Origin: Modestobacter marinus
GTDB taxonomy: Bacteria > Actinomycetota > Actinomycetes > Mycobacteriales > Geodermatophilaceae
Length of the DNA stretch: 64,000 bases
Assembly (NCBI RefSeq): GCF_011758655.1
Contig: NZ_JAAMPA010000002.1
Span: 620,001-684,000 of the forward strand
Direction of reading: 5' to 3'
Shown here: positions 16,469-25,074 of the stretch, piece after piece
Layout of the letters: every line of letters begins with the position of its first letter
How positions within the stretch are numbered: the first letter of the stretch is position 1
Made by a program: the position numbers and the translations under genes
The notes under the pieces: generated by a model
Databases searched by the model: none
What the model was told of the DNA's origin: nothing
Seen by the model: only the letters and a program-made list of their open reading frames with translations

Positions 16469-16993
16469 TCAGTGCTTGCGCAGCCGGCGGACGAGGACGG
16501 AGTTCTCGCCGTGCACCTCGAGGTCGTCCAGCAGGACGGCGATCGCCTCGCGGACGATCCGCCCACGGTCGGTGGCCACGCCGTGCTGGCCGCGCAGGGT
16601 CAGCCGGGCGGTCTCCAGGGCGAGCAGCTCGTCGGCCGAGCAGTAGACGGTGATCTTCTCCTCGTGCCGGGTGCGGCCCTTCTCGGTGCGCGCCCGGGTC
16701 TGCTGCGGCCGGAGCGGTGCGGCTGCGGGCATCGTGGCCCGGTGCGCGGCCAGCTCGTCGACCACGATCCGCGGCGCACCGCCGGCGACGTCGGGCACCA
16801 GGGCGAGCGGGGCGGGCTCGGCGGGGGTCGCGGGCTGGCCGTCGCCGGCCCGCGCGCCGTTGGAGCGCAGTGCCGGCGAGGACTGCGTCGCGGCCAGCGT
16901 CGTCAGCTCGGTGACCGGCGCCGGCTGCGCCGCCGGGGTGTCGGTCATCCGGAACAGCTCCGAGGCGCCCGGGAGCACCGGCCGGCGCGTCAC
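16469..16993 (-). CDS. Conserved actinobacterial protein next to parA/scpA, possible ribbon-helix-helix
   Basis: 174 residues, function not recognised. The first 105 residues are Ala/Pro-rich and probably disordered. The C-terminal 65 residues are compact and basic: EEKITVYCSADELLALETARLTLRG, then DRGRIVREAIAVLLDDLEVHGENSVLVRRL, a beta strand followed by two helices as in ribbon-helix-helix DNA-binding proteins. Position between parA and scpA suggests a centromere- or DNA-binding partner of the ParA-like ATPase (inference). The GTG at 16993 has a modest ribosome site (AGGTGA); an ATG 15 codons downstream is an alternative. Confidence 0.6.
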   Translation of the reverse strand: MTRRPVLPGASELFRMTDTPAAQPAPVTELTTLAATQSSPALRSNGARAGDGQPATPAEPAPLALVPDVAGGAPRIVVDELAAHRATMPAAAPLRPQQTRARTEKGRTRHEEKITVYCSADELLALETARLTLRGQHGVATDRGRIVREAIAVLLDDLEVHGENSVLVRRLRKH

Positions 16994-17054
16994 GAGGTCA
17001 CCTCGACGCCGTCCGTCGACCGCACGACGTGGGGTGCACTGCTCGCCGACCTGC

Positions 17055-17978
17055 TCACAGGGCGAGCACCTCCTTGGCGAGGTCCCGGTACGCCGCGGCG
17101 CCGGAGGACGTGGGCGCCCACTGGGTGATCGGCTGCCCGGCGACGGTGGTCTCCGGGAAGCGGACCGTGCGGGAGATGACCGTCTGGAAGACGGTGTCGC
17201 CGAAGGCCTCGACGACCCGGCTGAAGACCTCCCGGCAGTGCACGGTCCGGGTGTCGTACATCGTGGCGAGGATCCCGGAGATCTCCAGGGACGGGTTGAG
17301 CCGCTCCTTCACCTTGTCGATCGTGTCGACGAGCAGGGCGACGCCGCGCAGCGAGAAGAACTCGCACTCCAGCGGGATGATCACGCCCTGCGCGGCGGTG
17401 AGCGCGTTGACCGTCAGCAGCCCGAGGGAGGGCTGGCAGTCGATGAGCACGTAGTCGTAGTCCTGACGCACCGCGGCGAGCACCCGCATCAGGGTCTGCT
17501 CGCGGGCCACCTCGCTGACCAGCTGCACCTCGGCGGCGGACAGGTCGATGTTGCTGGGCACCAGGTCCAGCCCGGGGATGCCGGTGGCGACGCGGACGTC
17601 GGCCAGCGTGGTCGCCGGCTCCATCAGCGCGTTGTAAATCGTGCGGTCCAGCCCCTGGGCCGGGACGCCGAGCCCCACCGACAGGGCACCCTGCGGGTCC
17701 AGGTCGACCAGCAGCACGCGGCGGCCCTGCTCGACCAGGGCGGCACCGAGGTTGATGGTGGACGTCGTCTTGCCGACGCCGCCCTTCTGGTTGCACATGG
17801 CGATGATCTGCGCCGGCCCGTGCGAGGTGATCGGCTTGGGGTCGGGCAGCTTCCGCTGCCGGGCCCGGGCGGGGTCGACGCGGCTCGTCGGGACGCCCAT
17901 CTCGGCGTCGTCCGCCGGGGCCCCTCCGCGCGGGAGCGCGACGGCGGAGGCCGCCGCCTCGGCTCGTCTCGACGACAT
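17055..17978 (-). CDS. ParA/Soj-family ATPase
   Basis: 307-residue ParA-type ATPase. The deviant Walker A is IIAMCNQKGGVGKTTSTINLG, Walker A' is LLVDLDPQGALS and Walker B is DYVLIDCQPSLG. About 55 residues precede the fold. It corresponds in position to M. tuberculosis Rv1708, a ParA paralogue beside scpAB and distinct from the origin-proximal parAB. No parB or parS-like site is seen nearby. ATG at 17978 was chosen for its GGGAAGAGG ribosome site; the frame is open to 18260 but that part is low complexity. Confidence 0.88.
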   Translation of the reverse strand: MSSRRAEAAASAVALPRGGAPADDAEMGVPTSRVDPARARQRKLPDPKPITSHGPAQIIAMCNQKGGVGKTTSTINLGAALVEQGRRVLLVDLDPQGALSVGLGVPAQGLDRTIYNALMEPATTLADVRVATGIPGLDLVPSNIDLSAAEVQLVSEVAREQTLMRVLAAVRQDYDYVLIDCQPSLGLLTVNALTAAQGVIIPLECEFFSLRGVALLVDTIDKVKERLNPSLEISGILATMYDTRTVHCREVFSRVVEAFGDTVFQTVISRTVRFPETTVAGQPITQWAPTSSGAAAYRDLAKEVLAL

Positions 17979-18167
17979 CGCTTCTGCCTCTTCCCTGGAC
18001 TGTGCGGACCACGGCTCCCGGACGGGAGCGCGGCGGGGAACGCGCGCTGCCGGCAGGGGGAAGCCGCCGGTCCGTTCTCCCGGCCCTGTTCTCGGCAGGC
18101 CCGCCGCCGACCGTGACCACCCGGGGCAACATGTCGACATCCGGTTCTCCCGACCGCTCCTGACCGC

Positions 18168-18309
18168 CCCGGCGCCCGCACCGGCGCCCGTCCCGGCGCC
18201 CGCCCCGGTCCACCGACGAGATCGGGCTGGGGGCTGCCTCCCGGACTCCGAGACAGCCATCAGCCCGATCTCGGTGCGGGGCTCGGCGCTCAGCGCCGGC
18301 GAGCGGGGC
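18168..18309. terminator. Hairpin and 12-bp repeats in the xerD-parA gap
   Basis: In the 331-base gap between the xerD stop and the parA start, CGAGATCGGGCTG (18217-18229) pairs perfectly with CAGCCCGATCTCG (18261-18273), a likely xerD terminator. Upstream of it on the plus strand, three tandem 12-bp units beginning CCGGCGCCCG lie at about 18168-18206. The remaining part of the gap (17979-18167) should hold the parA promoter, but I see no clear -35/-10 pair. Confidence 0.55.
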
Positions 18310-19281
18310 TCAGCGCAGGGCGCGGGGGTGGCTGGTGGCGTAGACCTCGCGGAGCCGCTCGACGGTGACCAGCGTGTAGACCTGCGTCGTCGTCACCGAG
18401 GCGTGCCCGAGTAGTTCCTGCACGACCCGGACGTCGGCGCCGCCGTCGAGCAGGTGGGTGGCGAAGGAGTGCCGCAGCGTGTGCGGGGACAGCTCGGCGG
18501 AGATCCCGGCCCGCTCGGCGGCGTCCCGCAGGATCGACCAGGCGCTCTGCCGGGACAGCGCCCCACCGCGGGCGTTGAGGAACAGCGCGCCGCCGCGGAC
18601 CCCGGACCGGCTCTTCTCCGCCAGCGCGGGGCGGGCCCGCACCAGGTAGTCCTGCACCGCCGTGACGGCGTAGCTGCCGACCGGGACGACCCGCTCCTTG
18701 CCGCCCTTGCCGGCCAGCCGCACCGCGGCCGAGGCCAGGTCGAGGTCGTCGACGGCGAGCCCGACGGCCTCGGAGATCCGCGCGCCGGTGCCGTAGAGGA
18801 GCTCCAGCAGCGCGCGGTCGCGCAGCCCCCGCGGCCCCTCGACCGACGCCGCGGCGCTGAGCAGCGCCTCGACGTCGGCCACCGGGATCGCCTTGGGCAG
18901 CCGCCGGGCGGGGGCGGGTGGGCGGACCTCCGCCGCGACGTCGTCGCTGACCAGCCCGTCGAGCAGGGCGAACCGGTGCAGCCCGCGGACGGCGACCACC
19001 GCGCGCGCGGCCGAGGTCGCCGACAGCGGCGGGTGGTCGTCGTCCCCGGAACGGAGGGCGACGAGGAACGCGCTGACGTCGGACTCCCCCACCTCCCCCA
19101 GCCCGCGCACCCCGCCGGCGGCGAGGAACTCCGCGTACCGGCGCAGGTCCCGCCGGTAGGAGGCGATGGTGTTGGCGGCCAGCCCGCGCTCGACGGTGAG
19201 GTGGTCGAGGTAGCCGGTGATGGTCCGCTCGACGGCGGGGCCGGCACTGGTGACGGCCGTCAGGACAGCACCTCCTGCCAC
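18310..19281 (-). CDS. xerD: Tyrosine site-specific recombinase XerD
   Basis: About 317-323 residues, resolving chromosome dimers at dif with XerC. The SAM-like core-binding domain ([29 protein letters not shown]) is followed by the catalytic domain with Arg in [13 protein letters not shown], the [15 protein letters not shown] box, [13 protein letters not shown] and the terminal nucleophile Tyr. The start is unusual: the only ordinary in-frame start near the domain is GTG at 19281, with a poor ribosome site, whereas a CTG at 19263 overlapping the ald stop has a perfect AGGAGG seven bases upstream. Matches Rv1701 in position. Confidence 0.92.
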   Translation of the reverse strand: MAGGAVLTAVTSAGPAVERTITGYLDHLTVERGLAANTIASYRRDLRRYAEFLAAGGVRGLGEVGESDVSAFLVALRSGDDDHPPLSATSAARAVVAVRGLHRFALLDGLVSDDVAAEVRPPAPARRLPKAIPVADVEALLSAAASVEGPRGLRDRALLELLYGTGARISEAVGLAVDDLDLASAAVRLAGKGGKERVVPVGSYAVTAVQDYLVRARPALAEKSRSGVRGGALFLNARGGALSRQSAWSILRDAAERAGISAELSPHTLRHSFATHLLDGGADVRVVQELLGHASVTTTQVYTLVTVERLREVYATSHPRALR

Positions 19282-20375
19282 GGGACGCTGGGCAGGCCGT
19301 GCGCCTCGGCGACGCCGGCGTGCACGAGCTGCCCGCCGGCGACGTTCGCGCCCCGGGCGAGCGCCGGGTCGGCGGCCAGCGCGGCGGCCGTGCCCTGCTC
19401 GGCCAGGGCCAGCACGTAGGGCAGCGTGACGTTGGTCAGCGCGTAGGTGGAGGTGTGCGGCACCGCGCCGGGCATGTTGGCCACGCAGTAGAAGACCGAG
19501 TCGTGCACGGCGAACGTCGGGTCGTCGTGCGTGGTCGGCCGGGTGTCGGCGAAGCAGCCCCCCTGGTCGACGGCGATGTCGACCAGCACCGAGCCGCGCT
19601 TCATCCGGGAGACCAGCTCGTTGCTGACCAGGGTGGGCGCCTTGGCGCCGGGCACCAGGACGGCGCCGATGACCAGGTCGGCCTCCAGCACCGCCCGCTC
19701 GACCTCCAGGGCGTTGGAGGCGACGGTCTGCAGGTGCCCGCGGTAGAGCCGGTCGGCGGCCCGCAGCTTCTCCAGGTCCCGGTCGAGCACGGTGACCTGG
19801 GCCTGCATGCCCAGCGCGATCGCGGCGGCGTTCATCCCCGACACCCCGGCGCCCAGGACGACGACCTTCGCCGCGTGCACGCCGGAGACGCCGCCGAGCA
19901 GCATGCCGCGGCCACCGGAGGCCCGCTCCAGCGTGTGCGCGCCCACCTGCGGGGCCATCCGGCCGGCGACCTCGGACATCGGGGCCAGCAGCGGCAGCGC
20001 GCCACCCTCGGTCTGCACGGTCTCGTAGGCGATGGCCGTGGTGCCCGCGGCCAGCAGCGCGTCGGTGCACTCCCGGGACGCGGCCAGGTGCAGGTAGGTG
20101 AAGAGGGTCTGGCCGGCGCGCATCCGGCCGAACTCCTCGGCGATCGGCTCCTTGACCTTCAGCAGCAGGTCGGCGGTGCCCCACACGTCGTCGGCGGTGG
20201 ACAGGATCTTGGCGCCGGCCGCGGTGAAGTCGGCGTCGGGAATCGAGGAACCGACCCCGGCGTCGGCCTCGACGACCACCTCGTGCCCGGCGGCGACCAG
20301 CTCGGTCACCCCGGACGGGGTGAGCGCGACCCGGTACTCGTGGTTCTTGACCTCTCGGACGACTCCGACCCGCAT
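19260..20375 (-). CDS. ald: Alanine dehydrogenase
   Basis: 371 residues, the usual Ald length. It starts [20 protein letters not shown], and contains the Rossmann segment [20 protein letters not shown] and the substrate-binding [19 protein letters not shown]. It reversibly deaminates L-alanine to pyruvate and ammonia with NAD+. The ATG at 20375 has GGAG/GGTGGAG upstream. In mycobacteria ald lies elsewhere; here it is inserted between xerD and the NUDIX/pyrG block. Its last codons contain the AGGAGG used by xerD, so the two genes are probably coupled. Confidence 0.95.
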   Translation of the reverse strand: MRVGVVREVKNHEYRVALTPSGVTELVAAGHEVVVEADAGVGSSIPDADFTAAGAKILSTADDVWGTADLLLKVKEPIAEEFGRMRAGQTLFTYLHLAASRECTDALLAAGTTAIAYETVQTEGGALPLLAPMSEVAGRMAPQVGAHTLERASGGRGMLLGGVSGVHAAKVVVLGAGVSGMNAAAIALGMQAQVTVLDRDLEKLRAADRLYRGHLQTVASNALEVERAVLEADLVIGAVLVPGAKAPTLVSNELVSRMKRGSVLVDIAVDQGGCFADTRPTTHDDPTFAVHDSVFYCVANMPGAVPHTSTYALTNVTLPYVLALAEQGTAAALAADPALARGANVAGGQLVHAGVAEAHGLPSVPWQEVLS

Positions 20376-20525
20376 CTCCACCGACTCCTGATCTCGGCAG
20401 CCGGCCACCGGGATGTCGGTGGTGCCACCGCGTCTGGGCGTCCCGGTCCGGGCGCGCCTCGCGCGGAGTGTAGGCACGGACGGCGCCCGGGGTGTGTCAG
20501 CGGCCACGTCCGGCCGGTCGTCGGG
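20376..20525 (-). promoter_or_regulatory. ald upstream region
   Basis: About 150 bases between ald and the HxlR-type regulator. A possible -10 TACACT (minus strand, 20467-20472) is followed downstream by two dyads in the leader: GCGCG/CGCGC around 20449-20464 and GGTGG-TG-CCACC at 20418-20429. No good -35 at normal spacing was found, so the assignment is tentative. Confidence 0.3.
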
Positions 20526-20969
20526 TCAGCCGACGCGGTCGTCGTACGCGGCGCGCCGGGCGAGCACCTCGTCCATGTGCGACTGGGCCCAGGCCTTGAC
20601 GCCGCGGATCGTCTCGTACAGCGAGAGGCCGAGGTCGGTCAGCTCGTAGGTGACGGTGACCGGCACCGTCGGGGTCACGGTGCGGGTGAGCAACCCGTCG
20701 CGCTCCAGGGAGCGCAGCGTCTGGGTGAGCATCTTCTGGCTGACCCCGGCCAGCAGGCGGGACAGCTCCGAGTACCGCATGGCCCGGGGCCCGCCCGTGC
20801 ACCCGCCGCCGTCCGGATCGGGGCCGCCGGTGCCGAGCGCGCCCAGGACCAGCGTCACCCACTTGTCGGAGATGCGGTCCAGCAGCTGGCGGCTGGGGCA
20901 GCCGGCCAGGAACGCGTCGTACTCCGCCTTGCTCTGCGCCCGCTGCTCGGCCGCCGTCATCGTGACCAT
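20526..20969 (-). CDS. HxlR-family transcriptional regulator
   Basis: 147-residue winged-helix regulator. The HxlR signature is clear: CPSRQLLDRISDKWVTLVLGAL, then MRYSELSRLLAGVSQKMLTQTLRSLERDGLLTRTVTPTVPVTVTYELTDLG. A Cys near residue 24 (AGCPS) sits where HxlR/HypR proteins often sense electrophiles or oxidants. A short Gly/Pro/Cys insertion (GTGGPDPDGGGCTGG) interrupts the usual DNA-binding domain. ATG at 20969 has GAGAGGGGCGGG upstream. It diverges from an aldo/keto reductase, which it probably controls through the repeats at 20982-21014. Confidence 0.88.
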   Translation of the reverse strand: MVTMTAAEQRAQSKAEYDAFLAGCPSRQLLDRISDKWVTLVLGALGTGGPDPDGGGCTGGPRAMRYSELSRLLAGVSQKMLTQTLRSLERDGLLTRTVTPTVPVTVTYELTDLGLSLYETIRGVKAWAQSHMDEVLARRAAYDDRVG

Positions 20970-20981
20970 GCCCGCCCCTCT

Positions 20982-21014
20982 CACTCCTGGGTGCCCTACG
21001 CACTCCCAGGTGCC
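20982..21014. promoter_or_regulatory. Candidate HxlR operator repeats
   Basis: CACTCCTGGGTGC (20982-20994) and CACTCCCAGGTGC (21001-21013) are near-identical direct repeats 19 bases apart in the divergent gap between hxlR and the aldo/keto reductase. The repeat spacing of about two helical turns suits two regulator dimers on one DNA face. Confidence 0.5.
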
Positions 21015-21093
21015 TGCTTCCCGATGGGGAGTCCGGTCGGCATCTTCGTCCCCACAGCCACCAGGCACCATCCCCCACCCGAGAAGGCAGCAC

Positions 21094-21966
21094 ATGACCA
21101 CGCTCTCCACCTCCCTCCCCGGCGGCAGCCGGACCCTCGGCGACCTGCGCGTCACCCGGTTCGGCTACGGCGCCATGCAGCTCGCCGGCCCCGGGGTGAT
21201 GGGCCCGCCCGCCGACCGCGACGGTGCGCTCGCCGTCCTCCGCGAGGCCGTCGCCCTCGGCATCACCCACCTCGACACCAGCGGCGCGTACGGGCCGCAC
21301 GTCACCAACGAGCTGATCCGCGCGGCGCTGCACCCCTACCCCGGGTCGCTGCACGTGGTCACCAAGGTCGGGGCCACGCGGGACGGCGACGGCGGCTGGC
21401 CCGTCGCCCGGAAGCCGGCAGACGTGCGCCGCCAGGTGCACGACGACCTGGGCACCCTGGGGCTCGAGGCCCTCGACCTGGTGTACCTGCGGATGGGCGA
21501 CGCCACCGGGCCGCGGCCGGAGTCGCTCGCCGAGCCCTTTCAGACCCTGGCCGAGCTGCAGCAGCAGGGCCTGGTCCGGCACCTCGGCGTCAGCAACGCG
21601 ACCCCGGACCAGGTCGCCGAGGCGCGGTCGATCGCGCCGGTCGTGGCGGTGCAGAACATGTACAACCTGGCCCACCGGCACGACGACGCGCTGGTCGACG
21701 ACCTGGCCGCCGACGGGATCGCCTACGTCCCCTTCTTCCCGCTCGGCGGCTTCACCCCGCTGCAGTCCGCGGCGCTGTCCACGGTCGCCGCCCGCCGGGG
21801 TGCGACGCCCATGTCGGTCGCGCTGGCCTGGCTGCTGCAGCGGTCGCCGAACGTCCTGCTGATCCCGGGGACGTCGTCGGTGGCGCACCTGCGCGAGAAC
21901 GTCGTCGGCGCCGGGCTCCGGCTCGCCACCGAGGACGTCGCCGCCCTGGACCGGATCGGCCGCTGA
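21094..21966 (+). CDS. Aldo/keto reductase
   Basis: 290-residue NADPH-dependent oxidoreductase with the AKR barrel. Catalytic residues are in HLDTSGAYGPH (Asp and Tyr), HVVTKVG (Lys) and the LDLVYLRMGD strand. In the last of these the usual His (HxD/HW) is replaced by Arg-Met, an atypical catalytic pocket. The PGTSSVAHLRENV cofactor loop is intact. GAGAAGG precedes the ATG at 21094. Divergence from an HxlR regulator suggests a role in reducing reactive aldehydes (inference). Confidence 0.88.
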   Translation: MTTLSTSLPGGSRTLGDLRVTRFGYGAMQLAGPGVMGPPADRDGALAVLREAVALGITHLDTSGAYGPHVTNELIRAALHPYPGSLHVVTKVGATRDGDGGWPVARKPADVRRQVHDDLGTLGLEALDLVYLRMGDATGPRPESLAEPFQTLAELQQQGLVRHLGVSNATPDQVAEARSIAPVVAVQNMYNLAHRHDDALVDDLAADGIAYVPFFPLGGFTPLQSAALSTVAARRGATPMSVALAWLLQRSPNVLLIPGTSSVAHLRENVVGAGLRLATEDVAALDRIGR

Positions 21967-22036
21967 CCGACCCGGCCGGCCCGGTGCGGCGCGCACGGGT
22001 GATCGGTGGCCGTCCCGCGCGCCGGGTGGACTCCGG

Positions 22037-22576
22037 TCAGGCCGGGGACGGCGGGCGCTGGACCGTGTACCGAGCGCAGGCCAGGTCGCCGTTGCGGACG
22101 ACCTCCTGGAGCGCGAGCTCGACCCGGCGCGGCAGCAGCGGTGCCCCGGCGCCCAGCGTGACCGGGGCGATGGCCACCACCACCTCGTCCAGCAGGCCCC
22201 GGTCGGCGAACTGGCCGGCCAGGTCCCCGCCGCCGACGACCCAGACGTCGCGGCCGGCCGCCGCCTCGACCATCGCCGCGTGCACCCGGGACGGGTCCTC
22301 GGCGGTGAACCGGAGGTCGGCGCCGGGTGGCGGCGTGAGGTCCCGGTGGGTGAACACCCAGGCGGGCTTCTCCGGCAGCCAGTCGGGGTCGTGCTCCCGG
22401 ACCCACAGGTAGGTGGTCGCGCCCATCGCCAGGGCGCCGATCCCGGTGATGAAGCCGTCGTACCCCATCGGGCCGGCGGAGTCGGTGTCCCGGCTCAGCA
22501 GCCAGTCCAGCGAGTGGTCGGTGGTGGCGATGAAGCCGTCCAGCGAGGTGGCGGTGTAGTAGACGGTGCGGGTCAC
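22037..22576 (-). CDS. RibD C-terminal/dihydrofolate-reductase-like protein
   Basis: 179 residues of the RibD_C/DHFR-like family: it starts TVYYTATSLDGFIATTDHSLDWLL and contains DVWVVGGGDLAGQFADRGLLDEVVVAIAPVTLGAGAPLLP. These actinobacterial proteins bind NADPH; the physiological substrate is unknown. The GTG start overlaps the stop of the AraC-DinB gene by four bases (GTGA), so the two are one operon. Confidence 0.85.
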   Translation of the reverse strand: MTRTVYYTATSLDGFIATTDHSLDWLLSRDTDSAGPMGYDGFITGIGALAMGATTYLWVREHDPDWLPEKPAWVFTHRDLTPPPGADLRFTAEDPSRVHAAMVEAAAGRDVWVVGGGDLAGQFADRGLLDEVVVAIAPVTLGAGAPLLPRRVELALQEVVRNGDLACARYTVQRPPSPA

Positions 22577-23505
22577 GAGCTCCTCCTGCTCAACCAGTCG
22601 ATCGGGTCGCCGGCGTCCACCCCGACGCCGGCGGCACGGAACCAGTGCCGGGCCAGCTGCCGGCGGTGCGCGCCGAAGGTCAGCACGTGGGCGACCACGC
22701 TGCCCAGGACGAAGGTCTCCGGCGGGTCGCAGAGCGCATCGACCAGCCGGTCACCCCAGGCGCCCCGGCGGGAGACGTCGCGCACGAAGGCAAGCCACCG
22801 CGGCGCGGCCGCGTCGTGGCGGGCCAGCAGGGCGACCGGGTCGTCCGCGGCGCGGTCGGGGTGGTCGGCGCCCTCGACCGAGGCCAGCCACACCTCCGTC
22901 GTCCAGACCAGGTGGTCCAGGACCGCGGCCAGCGACTCCTCCGGGCCGTCCCAGGGCAGCACCTCCAGGCCCGGCACCCGGGGCCGCCGGTACTCCTCGT
23001 CGGGCAGGCCCTTCGCGAGCTCGAGCAGGGCGCGGGTGTCCTCCAGGGCGTGGTGCACCAGCAGGGCGGTGACCTCGTCGCCGCCGCGGGGACCCTGCAC
23101 ACCGGTCACCCACAGCGAGGTGGGCGGGTGGAAGTGGACGCCGTTCGGCGCGGGCAGCCAGTGGGCATCACGACTCCGCGCGGTGCCCGGCTGGCCCGGG
23201 GTCCGGCCGTAGGCCCGGCGGAACGCCCGGCTGAACCCCTCCACCGACTCGTAGCCGGCGGCGAAGGCCACCTCGGTCACGCTCGCGCCGCCGGCCAGCT
23301 GCCAGGCCGCGCGTTCCAGCTCCACCCGGCGGCGCAGCGCCACCGGCGACTCCCCCACGCCCCGGGCCACCTGCCGGCTGAAGTGCCAGGGCGAGGAGAA
23401 GGCGTCCCCGGCCATGTCGGCGAGCGTGCGGTTGTCCTCGTCCAGCACGGCGTCCAGCAGCTCACGGAGCCGGTCGCGCCCGGTGGGGACCTGGTCCGAC
23501 GTCAT
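22573..23505 (-). CDS. AraC-type HTH fused to DinB-like domain
   Basis: 310 residues. Residues about 1-105 form an AraC helix-turn-helix pair (DAFSSPWHFSRQVARGVGESPVALRRRVELERAAWQL and VTEVAFAAGYESVEGFSRAFRRAYGRTPG). Residues about 130-300 resemble a DinB/mycothiol-dependent four-helix protein, with repeated His (HHALEDTRALLELA, LDHLVWTTEVWLASV, HVLTFGAHRRQLARHW) that could bind metal. The HTH-plus-DinB layout is known in actinobacteria; function undefined. No ribosome site precedes the ATG at 23505. Coupled to the RibD-like gene. Confidence 0.82.
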   Translation of the reverse strand: MTSDQVPTGRDRLRELLDAVLDEDNRTLADMAGDAFSSPWHFSRQVARGVGESPVALRRRVELERAAWQLAGGASVTEVAFAAGYESVEGFSRAFRRAYGRTPGQPGTARSRDAHWLPAPNGVHFHPPTSLWVTGVQGPRGGDEVTALLVHHALEDTRALLELAKGLPDEEYRRPRVPGLEVLPWDGPEESLAAVLDHLVWTTEVWLASVEGADHPDRAADDPVALLARHDAAAPRWLAFVRDVSRRGAWGDRLVDALCDPPETFVLGSVVAHVLTFGAHRRQLARHWFRAAGVGVDAGDPIDWLSRRSS

Positions 23506-23594
23506 GGGAGGAGTCTGTCCGTCAGCCGGGCGCCGGCGCCCGACCGTTCTTGCTCGGATCGCCGTCCCGGCCGCGGTGACGGACCATCCCGGGG

Positions 23595-23640
23595 ACCGTG
23601 CCGCCACACCACCGTGCCGCCACACCACCGTGCCGCCGAC
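23595..23640. repeat. 16-bp tandem repeat, about 2.7 copies
   Basis: ACCGTGCCGCCACACC occurs at 23595-23610 and 23611-23626, with a third partial copy to about 23637, in the gap between the AraC-DinB gene and the divergent membrane protein. The repeat lies directly upstream of the plus-strand start. Confidence 0.8.
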
Positions 23641-23659
23641 CCACCTCCGGAGCTGCCCG

Positions 23660-24283
23660 ATGCGCCTGTACGCCGACCACCCCGCCGTCCGCACCCGGCA
23701 GCTGGCCGCCGACCTGGGGCTGCTGGTCTGGGCGGTGCTGTGGGTGCTGGTCGCCCGGGTGGTGCACGGCGCGGTGCTGGTGCTGGACGCCCCCGGCCTC
23801 GCGGTGGCCGACCTGGGCCGGTCGATCTCGGACTCGATGGGCACGGCGGCCCGCGTCGCCGACGGGACGCCGCTGGTCGGCGACGAGCTGGCCGCCCCCT
23901 TCGGTGCGCTCAGCGACGCCGGCAGCTCGGTGACCGGCGCCGGCCAGGACGCCTCCGACGCCGTGCACACCCTGGCCGCCGTGCTCGCCGTCGTCCTGGT
24001 GCTGCTGCCGGTGGGCTGGCTGCTGCTGCGCTGGCTGCCCTGGCGGCTGGGCTGGCTGCGGGAGGCCCGGGCGACCGACCAGCTGCTCGGCGGGGTGCCG
24101 GACCTCGACCTGCTGGCCGCCCGCGCGCTGGCCACCGCGCCGCTGCCGCAGCTGGCCCGCCTGCCAGCCGGCACCGGGGCCGGCTGGCGGGCGGGCGACC
24201 CGGCCGCGCTGCACGCGCTGGCCGGGCTGGAGCTCGACCGGCTCGGGCTCCGCCGGTCAGATGGCGATCAGCTGACCGGGTAG
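23660..24283 (+). CDS. Two-span membrane protein, function unknown
   Basis: 207 residues, not assigned to a named family. Two hydrophobic spans are visible at about 20-43 (LGLLVWAVLWVLVARVVHGAVLVL) and 113-135 (TLAAVLAVVLVLLPVGWLLLRWL), separated by a roughly 70-residue Ala/Gly/Ser segment likely outside. The cytoplasmic tail is Leu/Ala-rich. ATG at 23660 chosen because the first span follows it; upstream sequence is repetitive. Its stop lies at the edge of a 63-bp repeat array. Confidence 0.65.
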   Translation: MRLYADHPAVRTRQLAADLGLLVWAVLWVLVARVVHGAVLVLDAPGLAVADLGRSISDSMGTAARVADGTPLVGDELAAPFGALSDAGSSVTGAGQDASDAVHTLAAVLAVVLVLLPVGWLLLRWLPWRLGWLREARATDQLLGGVPDLDLLAARALATAPLPQLARLPAGTGAGWRAGDPAALHALAGLELDRLGLRRSDGDQLTG

Positions 24284-24287
24284 TCCC

Positions 24288-24470
24288 GGTCCGCTCCTCG
24301 GTCGCTGGCGCTCCCTGCGATGCTCCCGGCGTCAGCTGACGGACCCCCTCGGTCCGCTCCTCGGTCGCTGGCGCTCCCTGCGATGCTCCCGGCGTCAGCT
24401 GACGGACCCCCTCGGTCCGCTCCTCGGTCGCTGGCGCTCCCTGCGATGCTCCCGCCGTCAGCTGACGGTG
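24288..24470. repeat. 63-bp tandem repeat array, about 2.9 copies, between convergent genes
   Basis: Units begin at 24288, 24351 and 24414 with GGTCCGCTCCTCGG and end in a CGTCAGCTGACG dyad; the first two are almost identical. The third copy runs into the 3' end of the GlcG-like gene, whose stop lies inside the perfect palindrome CCGTCAGCTGACGG (24455-24468). A related TCAGCTGA also sits at the end of the membrane-protein gene. Sixty-three is a multiple of three, so frames on both strands stay open across it, but no protein is likely. Confidence 0.9.
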
Positions 24471-24871
24471 TACCCGCAGGCCGCGACCGCGGCGGCGCAG
24501 ACGTCCTCGTCCTGCTGGCCGGTGCCGCCGCTGCCGCCCAGCGCGCCGAGCAGCGTGCCGTCGGAGTACACCGGCACCGCGCCCGTCTGCGGGGTGAACT
24601 TGCCGTTGGTCATCGTGGTGATCGCCGAGGCGAAGTTGGGCATCGGCTCCATCTTCGCCTTCTGCGCCGCGCTGGGAGCGCCGTACGCGGCCGCCGTCCA
24701 GGCCTTGCCCTGGGCCACGTCGGCGGAGATCCACGGCGCGCCGTCCATCCGGACGAGCGCGACGAGGTGGCCACTGGGGTCCATCACGGCGAAGGACATC
24801 GGGACGCCGAGCTTCGTCGACTCCTCGCGGGCGGACTGCAGCAGGGACAGGGCCTGGTCATGTGTCAGCAC
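24458..24871 (-). CDS. GlcG/HbpS-family protein
   Basis: 137 residues with the GlcG/HbpS (DUF336) fold: ALSLLQSAREESTKLGVPMSFAVMDPSGHLVALVRMDGAPWIS, then GAVPVYSDGTLLGALGGSGGTGQQDEDVCAAAVAA. Related proteins bind haem or act beside glycolate or diol metabolism; the role here is unknown. No signal peptide. GTG at 24871 has GGAAGG upstream. The last codons overlap the end of the 63-bp repeat array. Confidence 0.85.
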   Translation of the reverse strand: MLTHDQALSLLQSAREESTKLGVPMSFAVMDPSGHLVALVRMDGAPWISADVAQGKAWTAAAYGAPSAAQKAKMEPMPNFASAITTMTNGKFTPQTGAVPVYSDGTLLGALGGSGGTGQQDEDVCAAAVAACGYTVS

Positions 24872-25074
24872 CGGGACACCTTCCCCGTCGGCGGGTCCGG
24901 GGGCAAACCGGCAGGCCCCTGTCCGACGACGGCTGCGCCCCCGGACGTCCTGGAGAGGCGGGGCGATCGAGGTCCGGCCGCCCGAGGACGTGCTCCGGCA
25001 CGCCGGCCGGAGAAGGCGACTTCCCGGCGGGGAAAACGGTCGCGGGCCGTGTCGACCGGCGTAGCTTCCCCCTC

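Noticed and set aside
19299-22412. 1037-codon plus-strand ORF
   Set aside because: Runs antisense to ald and hxlR and out of frame through the aldo/keto reductase; no family features.
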